NCBI GenBank assembly: GCA_903772945.1
Contig: CAICTM010001378.1
Span: forward strand, 1 to 30,394
Direction: 5' to 3'
Origin: Seminavis robusta
Lineage: Eukaryota > Bacillariophyta > Bacillariophyceae > Naviculales > Naviculaceae
DNA length: 30,394 bases
The translations under genes were made by a program, and so were the position numbers. Shown one piece after another: positions 1 through 8,540 of the stretch; the stretch's first letter is position 1; each line of letters starts with the position of its first letter. The notes beneath the pieces were generated by a model that was not told the origin of the DNA, did no database searches, and was given only the letters and a program-made list of their open reading frames with translations.

Positions 1-936
1 TGTGGCGGTGCACGCGCGAGTTTACTGTGTGGGTGAGATCCCATTGGAGTCCGTGGGAGAAACAATAAGACATGCTCTCACCGTTGAGTGTCACGATGTA
101 GGGATTGTCATTGGTTGCTGCAATTTGGTTTGATGTTGGTCATGGTAGCCAGCTTGTTTGGTTGTGATATTGCGGATGCGTTCGTTGTTGGCTTCTTTGA
201 AGTGTGTTTGGAAGTTGGCCCATGTTTGTTCTGGGGTTGGTTTGGCACGCCAATCTTTGAGTGCTAAAGGAAAGACGCCACTGTTTTCGAGGTTTTTGAG
301 ACCGGCACGGAGGGCTGCACGGTTGGTGATTTCGTCATGTCCTCGTGCGAATGCTTGGGCGTCGTTGATTTGGTTGAAGAGTTTTTCAATGGGGTCACTG
401 GGAGACCATTTTGTGTTCATGCGTTCAATGTTTTTGTCGAGGTCATCATTGATAAGTTGTCCGTAGGTCTTTGGAGGTGTTCAATGAAGTCGATGTATCT
501 AACATGGGAGTATCCTTCGTCAGGGTCTTCCAGGGCCTTGTAGTAGACGTCCTCTGTGGCTTGCATGGCGAGTTTGAGGAGGCTTTTTCGGTGGATTGGA
601 AGACTTGGAATTCTTGAAGGTCGTATTGGTGGTTGGCCACTTCATTCTGGATTTGGGCTGCAGTGGCGTGAGCCGGGATGTTGGGACGTGCTCCTGGATG
701 AACTGGGTCAATCCATGGGTTGCCGGCAAGATGGGCTCTTGCGTTGTAGTCGTTCAGTTGGTAGCAGATGCGAAGGTGTCCTTCGTCTCCTGCTCCGCGT
801 GCGCTATGGATGTTGCGCGCATTGTCTTGTTTTCTTTGATGAGATTTTTGATGGAGGCTCTGGTTGGTGCTCCAGTAATTTTGGTGAGGGTGCTGTGTAT
901 GAAGTCAGTGATGGGATCGTAGGATCGGATGCTCAT
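1..936 (-). pseudogene. Degenerate Copia (CoDi-like) retrotransposon gag region
   Basis: Read on the minus strand from an ATG at 936, the region encodes a recognisable diatom Copia gag-like polyprotein start, but only by switching frame about four times (near 755, 575, 473 and 120). The pieces follow in collinear order: an N-terminal block with KITGAPTRASI; a block with YNARAHLAGNPWIDPVHPG and QNEVANHQYDLQEFQ; a block with TEDVYYKALEDPDEGYSHVR; then the conserved WSPSDPIEKLFNQINDAQAF stretch; and finally MSYCFSHGL just before the window edge. The last resembles the CHG-type motif that precedes the zinc-knuckle/protease region of these elements. Protease, integrase and RT would lie left of base 1. 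With several frameshifts the copy cannot be functional. The assignment to CoDi-type elements rests on motif resemblance, not on a search. Confidence 0.7.
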
Positions 937-1261
937 GGTGAGTTTTGTTGATGTAGATCGAAGCGGTTTGCCGCGGTGTGTTTTTGAGGATTGCTTTCTA
1001 ACTATTGAAGTCAAGGCTCTGTTATAACTGAAGGTTAGAAACAATTATGGGAGCCATTGCTGAGCAGGAATGTCCCCCAATAGCTGTTATAGCTGTTGGA
1101 GGCTCTGCTGGATCTACATCTAATTGTGGTTCCTGCAAGCCAGGGGACCATCTAACAGTCTTGGTGTGGAGTTCTGAGTCACAGTTGGCGTGTGACTTCA
1201 ATAACAACAACCAGCTAGTAGTGCACGGCCAGCAGTCTTGCCACAAAATGACAGTCGCCGC
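937..1261. other. Non-coding spacer upstream of the CRAL-TRIO gene
   Basis: About 325 bases between the start of the gag remnant and the first ATG of the CRAL-TRIO gene. It may include the retroelement 5' leader or LTR remnant on the left and the host promoter on the right. An imperfect local repeat of a TAGCTGTTA-like word occurs near 1081-1100. No clear gene, TATA box or RNA structure was seen. Confidence 0.4.
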
Positions 1262-2083
1262 ATGGATCTTACCGATGAAGAGATTGAATGGGCCAACACT
1301 TTAAGGGAAGAAATAGAGGCTGACGGAGAACTTGATTCTAGCAGGTTCTCTGATTTTGACGTTGTCCAGATTGCCCTTGTTAGTGTGGAATTCAACGACT
1401 ATTCCGACGCACTCAGGAGAGCTCGAAGCTTGCAACAATTCAAAAAGAAGTACGATATTGAAGATTCCGCAAAGGCTGGGTTGCGTGCTATCAAAGACCT
1501 CATGGTGTTATTTCCAGGGCATCTCCTCTCCTTCTCCTTTGACCCAGTCGGAGGACGCTATGTTATTGCCATTGACCGCGCGCAGCTAAGGGCGAGTGAG
1601 TTGGAGCTTGGCGGTCAAGGTATTAGAACATTGATCAAGGTTTGGTATTACCTTGCCCAAGCCATGACTTGTGACTTTGATAGTATCATTCGAGGCTGGT
1701 GGTTTCTGGTTGAGTCTAAAGATTTTGTACCATCAAAGCATGGCACTGTGACACAGTTTCGACAAATAGCAGTGGATCTGGCTCTGTTCTACCCTGCAAT
1801 CTTCTACAAGTATTGTCACTACAACACAGACAGTACCTACACACTGTTTGTCTCCATGATAAAGTGGTTCATGCCGATTCCTTTGAGAGAGAAAATTATA
1901 ACTGGGTGCAAACCTCCCATGGGTGAGACACTCAGGGATACGTTTCTACAGCCTTCTTTGGAAGTGAGCAATGTAAAATTTATTGATGCTGTTCAGCAGG
2001 CCCTTCATCGACGCTACAACAATGATGCCAGCTTCGTTCTCAGTGAGGCACAACCTGTGGAATTTGATGAGCAAGATGTGTGA
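1262..2083 (+). CDS. CRAL-TRIO (Sec14-like) domain protein
   Basis: A 273-residue intronless protein with the layout of the many diatom CRAL-TRIO proteins. An acidic helix with EEIEWANTLREEIEADGE is followed by the short SRFSDFDVVQIAL box and the FKKKYDIED segment. The lipid-binding lobe then carries LFPGHLLSFSFDP, YVIAIDRAQL and WYYLAQAMTCDFDSIIRGWW. The C-terminal part has the YPAIFYKYCHYNTD segment and a KWFMPIPLREKIITGC stretch, the usual end of the fold. Family members bind small lipids (phosphoinositides, tocopherols) in the cytosol and move or present them at membranes; the ligand here is unknown. The ATG at 1262 is chosen because the open frame upstream begins only with a non-ATG codon. 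No signal peptide or membrane segment is seen. The family call is by pattern and fairly secure; the ligand and pathway are not. Confidence 0.7.
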   Translation: MDLTDEEIEWANTLREEIEADGELDSSRFSDFDVVQIALVSVEFNDYSDALRRARSLQQFKKKYDIEDSAKAGLRAIKDLMVLFPGHLLSFSFDPVGGRYVIAIDRAQLRASELELGGQGIRTLIKVWYYLAQAMTCDFDSIIRGWWFLVESKDFVPSKHGTVTQFRQIAVDLALFYPAIFYKYCHYNTDSTYTLFVSMIKWFMPIPLREKIITGCKPPMGETLRDTFLQPSLEVSNVKFIDAVQQALHRRYNNDASFVLSEAQPVEFDEQDV

Positions 2084-3694
2084 CCTGAATACATTTCATT
2101 ACCAACTTCATTTATTTTAACAAACTAGGATGACAAGAAAATCAGCAGCAGGGCTAGCCAGACCATCAATTCTCATTTCTAAAGTGTAGATATTCAGTGA
2201 AGCCAGAGGTCCTGAATGGGATTGTTCTGTTTGGCTCCCAGCATACCCCAAGGGACCTCACACCACCCACCGGGGCTCTAGCTAGCTTATATCAGGATTG
2301 GGATCCCCAAAACTATTTGTTTTGATACCCTAATAATGCTTTCTGACCTCTCTTCTCAATTATTCTTCCTTCCAAATAATGGAGGAAGCTGACGAATTAC
2401 TGTTCAGCTTTTGACCCAATCCAAGTGGAAGCTGTTCCTTACGTCTTCTGGCTCAATACCTAGAGCAGTGCTCCACAGGAATATGCAGCAATCGGTAGTC
2501 CATACCGTTCCCTGTGATTCCTCCACAGGCTCCACCTTCCACACGATCTACTAGCATCTAGCTAGCTACGTACTAGAGCATCGGAGACCTGCTTGGTCCA
2601 AAGTCGATGCACATGGTGATTTGATTCATTGGGGTGCTGTTTGCGAGATGTTCGGTTGGTTCACACTGCCAGTGCATGCACCACCGCACCGGTAGTTCTG
2701 TACTACGGTACTGTTCGAAGCATGAATGAGTGATTTCATTCCTGCAAACTGGATCTTTGATCTTTTGTGTAGAGATCAAGAGCACCACAATCATCCCAAT
2801 GCCCTAAGATCATCATAGTAGCAGGAACACGAGAACCACGAAGCTACAAGCAGCATGGCAATGCTCATTCGAGCAGAAAGCAAAGGAGCTCGCCACAGAC
2901 AAGGGCTTGGACCACTTCTTAGCCAAAGCTGGGAGAGCCCTGGAGAACAGCAGAAGCTTCAGGAGCAAAGAGGCCATCAGCCGAAACAACAAAGGGGGTG
3001 AAGTGCTGGTGTTGTGCAGGGCAGGGATGGAGCCAGGTGCAGGGTACCAGTACCAGTTCTACGTGTACCGGTACAGCCTTATGTTCGGGGACTTCGGGGT
3101 TCGGGAAGCATGACTGACTCTTCCCTCGACTTTTCATTCCTGCAAACAGGATCTTTTGGTCTGTACCGGTTCCGAGATCTGCGAGTACGCACTTTGCTGC
3201 AGGAACGGTACTACCGGCAAGCGACTACTGGTCGGACTGCTACATGTATCTGTACCTGTACCCTGTACCCTGTACGGCACCAGTCCATATTTATTCAAAG
3301 AGCAATGAATGATATCAGCTTGCTGTAACTCCGTCGGGTATCCAAGAAGCTGGAATTGCCCCGAGCTGCTTCTGCTCAGCTGAAGAGCCCAAGTGATGGG
3401 AAGCGGCAGCTCATTAATTCAATACATTCCGCACGGCTACTATCTCTTTCATCCTCTTCGAGTATCTACGGCATTTGAAATTGCGGCTATACTTTTTCCT
3501 CTTTTGTTGATGTTTGAACTTTTCTTCTTTTGAAGTGACGACACCAGATGGATCCATTAGATTCTCGATCTGCTTTTGCATTGGAGGAGGAAGGAAAAAT
3601 GAGGTGAACCGGTTTCCCACAATTTTGATTTGCCTCGTCTTTGCAATCGCAGAAGAAATCAAGGCAAAACTATTTGACTGATCACAAAATCAAA
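2084..3694. other. Long non-coding spacer rich in GTACC words
   Basis: About 1.6 kb with no convincing gene. The longest open frames (2907-3113 + and 3414-3662 -) lack any family signature. It contains CTAGCTAGC-type words (around 2280 and 2562), a GTACCGGTAC palindrome (3064-3073), a GTACCGGT copy (3163-3170), a short TGTACC tandem array (3245-3277), and a pair of diverged direct repeats near 2713-2765 and 3099-3163. The last ~300 bases should contain the promoter and leader of the Rh gene. Confidence 0.5.
3245..3277. repeat. Short TGTACC(C) tandem array
   Basis: Five consecutive 6-7 base units: TGTATC, TGTACC, TGTACCC, TGTACCC and TGTACGG. It lies about 420 bases upstream of the Rh start codon. 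It could be slippage-derived or a cluster of GTAC-core protein-binding sites. Confidence 0.7.
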
Positions 3695-5041
3695 ATGACA
3701 ACGGAACCTTCGGAAACTTCCACTCTCCTCCCTTCTACAAACAAAATGGAGTCGGAAGGCTCTGGAAACTCAAACTCGGCTTTGAGCACCATTTTTTTGC
3801 TCTTTCAGGCCATCCTCTTTGTCTTTTTCGCCGTTGGAACTTCCTATGATTACTCCGATGAAGCTACCTTTGACGCCAAGGAGTATGTGGCGTTTCGCGA
3901 TATCATGGCCATGCTTCTTTTGGGTTTTGGATATCTCATGACTTTCCTCAAGGACTATGGACTTGGCGCTGTTGGATTGACCATGATGTTGTCCATTCTG
4001 AGCATGGAACTTAATATTGCCGTGGAATTGGCAATGCGATACGTGTACTATTATGGATTCGGAGCAACTCTCGAGGATGCTGATGCTACCAGCTGGCCCA
4101 TGCCCGTGACCATGGCTACCTTGATTGATGCAGAGTTTGCAGCGGCTACCTTGATGATCACCTTTGGTGCACTGATTGGACGAGCTACACCACTTCAAAT
4201 GATGGCCGTGTGTCTCTGTCAGTCAGTGGCTTACACCCTCAACAAGGTGGTCTTTGTTCTAGGATTCATTGGAGCGGAAGATGTGGGGGGATCCATGACA
4301 ATTCACATGTTTGGGGCTTACTTTGGTTTGGCGGCCAGCTGCGCCTTGGGACCACTGCCTACCAGTAGCAAGACCGAAGCAGAGGAAAGTAACGGACCTG
4401 ACAAGGTGTCGGATTTGACGGCATTGATTGGAACTACCATTTTGTGGGTATTCTGGCCCTCATTTGTCGGAGCCACCGAGACCGGCGTGGGATCCTACGA
4501 GCAGTTCTGTGTCATCAACACCATCTTGGCTCTATTGGCATCTACTACCATGACTTTCTTCCTCTCCCAAAAGCTCACCCCTCATGGCAAACTTGATCCC
4601 GTCCATATTGCCAACTCTACTTTGGCGGGAGGCGTTGCCATTGGCAGTGCCGCAAGACTTAACATTGGACCCGCCGGTGCCATTTTGACTGGATCTGTGG
4701 CGGGAGCTGTTAGTGTCTTTGGGTACGTATTCAGCTCTCCTTTTCTCGAGTCCAAATGGGGCATCATGGATACCTGTGGAGTCGGGAACCTGCATGGTTA
4801 TCCTTCCGTTGCGGGCGCCACTCTGAGTATCATCTTTGTGGCGTTGGATTCCAGTGCCGAATTCTTGGTCTACTCAGATGAAGTTTGTTCTCAAATGTTG
4901 GCTCAGGCGGCTGGCATTGCTGCTACATTGATCTTGAGTTGCTCCACGGGGTATGCTACAGGCTTGCTCGTCAAGCCCCTGAAGGATGAGGAAGCTACGG
5001 CGAACTACTTGGATAGCGTCTGGTGGCATTTGGAGTACTGA
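3695..5041 (+). CDS. Rh-type ammonium/CO2 channel (Rhesus glycoprotein family, SLC42)
   Basis: A 448-residue polytopic membrane protein, about the usual length for Rh proteins and with some 11-12 hydrophobic segments. Rh rather than plant/bacterial AMT type is indicated by FRDIMAMLLLGFGYLMTFLK (residues 68-87), MTIHMFGAYFGLA (201-213) and MDTCGVGNLHGYP (358-370). The two pore 'twin' histidines are H204 and H367; both are present, so the pore chemistry looks intact. LIDAEF holds the conserved D145. The family conducts NH3/NH4+ (and possibly CO2) across the plasma membrane or an internal membrane. The cytosolic N-terminus carries an ETSTLLP dileucine-like sorting motif. The ATG at 3695 is used because the upstream in-frame extension starts with TTG. 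The gene is intronless. Highly confident as Rh family; substrate and membrane are inferred. Confidence 0.93.
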   Translation: MTTEPSETSTLLPSTNKMESEGSGNSNSALSTIFLLFQAILFVFFAVGTSYDYSDEATFDAKEYVAFRDIMAMLLLGFGYLMTFLKDYGLGAVGLTMMLSILSMELNIAVELAMRYVYYYGFGATLEDADATSWPMPVTMATLIDAEFAAATLMITFGALIGRATPLQMMAVCLCQSVAYTLNKVVFVLGFIGAEDVGGSMTIHMFGAYFGLAASCALGPLPTSSKTEAEESNGPDKVSDLTALIGTTILWVFWPSFVGATETGVGSYEQFCVINTILALLASTTMTFFLSQKLTPHGKLDPVHIANSTLAGGVAIGSAARLNIGPAGAILTGSVAGAVSVFGYVFSSPFLESKWGIMDTCGVGNLHGYPSVAGATLSIIFVALDSSAEFLVYSDEVCSQMLAQAAGIAATLILSCSTGYATGLLVKPLKDEEATANYLDSVWWHLEY

Positions 5042-6067
5042 GCGAATGATCCCCAAAAGTAGAAGTGAACCGATGTCGCAAGGAGATACCGACGGCCAGC
5101 GCGACGATCATTTTTTGAACTGCTTCTTTGTACGATGCTTCCATTCTTGTCTTCTTTACATACTAACTATTGTAGTTTCGATATCTGGTACAGTGTTCCC
5201 AGTGTTGCCATCCTTGAGAGATCTTGCGATGGATGGAGCTAGATTTGAATGATTTGATTTGATTCCATTCTTTCAATGGGTGGTTCCATCCTCGTACCCG
5301 TACCGGTCGGTAAGGTACAGCACCCCCGGGTATCTGTAAGCAGGGATCTTTGGAAGGCAATCACGTTGGTTTTGCTGGGGCTGACAGGAGTCTTCGTGGA
5401 CGTTCAAATGCCCGAGCTGTGATGACCCAATGCTGTTGGGATGAGAGCATATAAATAGAGCTATATGTAGCATGCATCCAAATGCGTGTCGAGACGAGCT
5501 GCTCGCCCATATCATGAAATAGATGGGGTATGCTCCTCTAGCTTCTTTCACCTAATGTACCGTACCCCAACAAGCTCTGTTTAAAAAAATGGAGATGGCT
5601 ACCATGGTAGCTCTATAGCGAGATCATTGTCCTAACCAGCCCCTCCCCCAATACCTTACCTTACCGTACCCTACTAGACCAGTCTAGCTATAGTCTTGTG
5701 CCCATGCTTTCCAATGAACTGTTTTCCGCGCTCGATGGGAAGGATCTTTCAGTCGCGGATACTCGTATGACTCGTGACTCTCGTGGATTCCGAACATGCA
5801 GGCAGCACCCGTTCATTTTCGTTTTGGGTGGTGGCAATTGCACGCACCGCCAAAATAAGAAAGCATCTGGGCAAGAAAGGACCTGGCTAAGAAAAAGAAT
5901 TCAATCATTGAGGTAGCACTCCTCGATCATTCACTCTACCTCAGAACCACTTTTCCCTACAGATAAAGCATTCCTCTTGCCAAAGGTTTCGGTTAGGTAT
6001 TAACTAATCTGGCAAGAGATTACTTTTTAGATATATCAACGAAAGACAGGAGAAATAAAAAAGAAAA
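5042..6067. other. Non-coding spacer between Rh and first PP2C
   Basis: About 1 kb without a supported gene; the 72-codon frame at 5698-5916 has no family signature. Visible items are a GTACCGGT word (5300-5307) inside a cluster of GTACC words, a TATAAATAG sequence near 5449 that is too far from the next ATG to assign, and a CCTTA/TACC-rich run near 5652-5673. The final ~100 bases before 6068 are A-rich leader sequence. Confidence 0.4.
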
Positions 6068-7435
6068 ATGATTCCAACACGACAAAATAATTGGCAGTTA
6101 CCGTCGAGGCTTCCTTGGGGTGTCTTTTTGGTTTGGTTAGTGTCTTCTGTGAAGTTATGTACATCGGTACGGGCCGACCAATCTGCAGCGGAGACTGTCA
6201 AAGTGGTGAATGAATCCGTGGACAGTTCTTCCAATGTGTGTTACAATTTTGGATGTCCCTTTATACCCCGCGACGTATTCTATGACGAAGATGCCAAGAC
6301 GGCGTTGCATCGATTGAAAGAACCCATCCGCAAAGTCCACGACGAAGACGAGGGAAAACGATCCACTACTCTATTTTTGTCGCAATTGGATACATCAGGC
6401 GACCGACATCGATCTACCATGACACTGTGCGGGTACAAGGGTGGGCAGATTACCTCACAAATCAATCAGGATCGATCCATTCTAGTTTCTCCCTTTTTGG
6501 GAGAGTTCCAATTTTTGGGTGTCCTGGATGGACATGGTACGGGAGGAGAATTAGTGGCAGAACATGCGAGAACGGAAATTCCCAAACAATTGGCCGCCAA
6601 ATTGGAAGAATTATTGCAGCAACAAAACAATAGCAACGAAAACAAAAACAACAATCTGATGAATTTGGACGATCCGACCGTCATTGCCTCTATGCTCAAG
6701 GAAGTCTTTCTCAGTGTCGACCAATCGGCTCCATCTCCCAAGTCGGGCGGATGCACGGCTTCGGTAGCATTGCAATTGGGCAGCAAATTATTTGTCGCCA
6801 ATGCCGGTGATAGCGTCACACTGGTCGCGGCCCATCGCGGATGGAACGAAACCTCGCAAATAGTCTACATGTCACGAGAAGACAAGCCTCATTTGGCCGA
6901 CGAACAAATGCGCATCGAACAAGCCGGTGGAACAGTGCGCATGCCCGAATCGTTTGACGATGGAGATACATCGCGTGTCATTTACAAAGATCCCGCATCG
7001 GGTCATGATGTTGGATTGGCCATGAGTCGGAGTATCGGGGATTGGGATGCACCCGGTGTCATTGCGGAACCCATTGTGGATATTTTGGATTTATCATCTC
7101 TGGCAGACAGTGTCATGGGTGGAATGGACGAGTATGGTTGTACGGACAAGGAATGTGGTCCCCCCATGGTGAATTTATTTGTCGTTTCCGCCACGGATGG
7201 ATTGATGGATTTCGTAACGCCGCAAGAGATTGTCGATAAAGTTGGCGTGACATTTTATGGACAACCGAATTTGCAAGATCGAAAAAGTGGGGTGGGTGCT
7301 GGTCATGCGCATTTGGCAGCAGAAGAACTTATTTACAGTGCGGCACGAGGGTGGCACGAAGAGATGCAAGGTTCTTATCGAGATGATATTACTATTTCTA
7401 CCACCAAAATATTTCCATGGGAGAGTTCCTCATAA
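6068..7435 (+). CDS. PP2C-type Ser/Thr phosphatase with secretory leader (paralog 1)
   Basis: A 455-residue metal-dependent PPM/PP2C phosphatase. Motifs appear in family order: INQDR (D135), LDGHG (D154), GGCTASVAL, VANAGDS (245-249), SREDKPH followed by an E..RIEQAGG box (269-288), GLAMSRSIGDW (316-326), SATDGLMDF (D377) and YRDDITI (D439/D440). The Mn/Mg-binding aspartates are all present. The family hydrolyses phosphoserine and phosphothreonine. Unusually, residues ~14-36 form a hydrophobic leader that ends near RADQSA, so the enzyme is probably in the ER/secretory lumen, secreted, or membrane-anchored. A short Cys box, CYNFGCPF (58-65), precedes the catalytic domain and recurs in the downstream paralog, where it could form a disulphide. 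An Asn-rich insert (186-200) follows the second motif. The start at 6068 is a real ATG in an A-rich context. Enzyme class secure; location inferred. Confidence 0.9.
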   Translation: MIPTRQNNWQLPSRLPWGVFLVWLVSSVKLCTSVRADQSAAETVKVVNESVDSSSNVCYNFGCPFIPRDVFYDEDAKTALHRLKEPIRKVHDEDEGKRSTTLFLSQLDTSGDRHRSTMTLCGYKGGQITSQINQDRSILVSPFLGEFQFLGVLDGHGTGGELVAEHARTEIPKQLAAKLEELLQQQNNSNENKNNNLMNLDDPTVIASMLKEVFLSVDQSAPSPKSGGCTASVALQLGSKLFVANAGDSVTLVAAHRGWNETSQIVYMSREDKPHLADEQMRIEQAGGTVRMPESFDDGDTSRVIYKDPASGHDVGLAMSRSIGDWDAPGVIAEPIVDILDLSSLADSVMGGMDEYGCTDKECGPPMVNLFVVSATDGLMDFVTPQEIVDKVGVTFYGQPNLQDRKSGVGAGHAHLAAEELIYSAARGWHEEMQGSYRDDITISTTKIFPWESSS

Positions 7436-7895
7436 CAATAATCTAAACAGAAAAAAATGGAAAGAGTCCACAGAGCAATGCCGAGTTGTTTCATTTTCGG
7501 AAGTTTCTTGCAGTTGTCTGGAAGAAGCAAAATAGCATTCATGTATGTGGTTGTTTATGCCAAATTTTTTTGAATCCTCTGAACCAACATCATGTCTAAT
7601 AACCACAAGCTGGCTGAATGACGAAGCACAACACGATGGGTTCAACGACAAAGGTTCCAATGAGCAAAAAGGACAACTTGATTCGCGAGAACGGCAAGGA
7701 ATAGTAATGACATGAATAAAAAGAGCCCCAAGGCACAGGTGTTTCTCTCAATGAACTGGTATGATTTGCCTTTCCCAAAAGGTGAACGTTTGTCTTTTTC
7801 GGATTGACAGCAGCATTTCGTCGGCTTGGTCGCTTTTGCCCTTATTTTTTGATCTTCTCGTGAGATCAGCATAAAGCCCATGATTACCGGTAGTT

Positions 7896-7945
7896 TGTGG
7901 GGTGGCATTGGTAGGCTAAGCTTAGCCTACCAATGCCACCCCACA
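7896..7945. repeat. Perfect 50-bp palindrome (25-bp arms, no spacer)
   Basis: The left arm 7896-7920 (starts TGTGGGGTGG, ends GGCTAAG) is the exact reverse complement of the right arm 7921-7945, with no unpaired centre; the axis is TAAG|CTTA. The next outer pair (7895/7946) does not match. In RNA from either strand it would fold to a long hairpin with a minimal loop; in DNA it could extrude a cruciform. It lies 460 bases after the first PP2C stop and 595 bases before the second PP2C start. Confidence 0.95.
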
Positions 7946-8231
7946 TTAAGATAGTGGTAAGAAATGTGACAAAGCATCTGCGGGGGTAGAGGTTGCTTAT
8001 TGCCACACTAGCTAGCTAGTATGATTTCAGCAAAATTTTACTGAAACAGATCACCAATGGCGCATCCTCTCTCCAAGCTCTGTGGTGACTTTTGGTTTTG
8101 GCATGACTCTTTCATGTCCTCTTTGAGACTCATCAGTGCTGGGCTAAATTGCATGTACAGTACTTGTGAAAGTTTGGATTGTGTCAACAGGCTCTGTAGA
8201 TTTGGTTGATCATTGTTTCTCGTGGTTCCGC

Positions 8232-8243
8232 GGTACCGGTACC
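8232..8243. promoter_or_regulatory. GGTACCGGTACC palindrome upstream of PP2C paralog 2
   Basis: A 12-base perfect palindrome about 300 bases upstream of the second PP2C start codon. It is the longest member of the TACCGGTA/GGTACC words that recur in spacers here. A regulatory role is inferred only from recurrence and symmetry. Confidence 0.35.
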
Positions 8244-8540
8244 ATAAGACGACTTTCAGACATGGATACTAGCTAGTACCACGGTGCTGATAAACTTTTG
8301 ACAGCTTTGGCTGCAATTCCGTCTGACCACCAACGCACTTGCACGGAACCACCCGCCTCCGTTTGGAAAGCATTCCAACTTCCAACATTCCAACACACAA
8401 CACAACTTGGAAACCAACGGCATACAATCTTATTTTGCCGGCAGCATCCTTTCTATCGTTTTGTATTTGCTATCTTATTTGCTGCGTTGTGATCTCCTTG
8501 TCGAAGCTTACTTTACTACCTACCGTATACATTCAGAATA

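Larger units (their letters stand above)
7436..8540. other. Spacer between the PP2C paralogs, with a perfect palindrome
   Basis: About 1.1 kb without a supported gene. It holds the 50-bp palindrome (7896-7945), TACCGGTA at 7885-7892, and the longer palindrome GGTACCGGTACC at 8232-8243. CTAGCTAGC-type words lie at about 8005 and 8270. The last ~200 bases should hold the promoter and leader of the second PP2C gene. Confidence 0.5.

Noticed and set aside
2907..3113. 68-codon plus-strand frame
   Set aside because: No family resemblance; it lies in repeat-rich spacer and an opposite-strand frame of similar length overlaps it.
3245..3277. CRISPR-like or telomere-like array
   Set aside because: Only five short imperfect TGTACC units without spacers; no telomeric repeat and no array elsewhere in the window.
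3770..4198. 142-codon minus-strand frame
   Set aside because: Antisense shadow of the Rh gene; no independent signature.
5445..5460. TATAAATAG as a core promoter
   Set aside because: It lies more than 600 bases upstream of the next ATG, with no supported transcript between.
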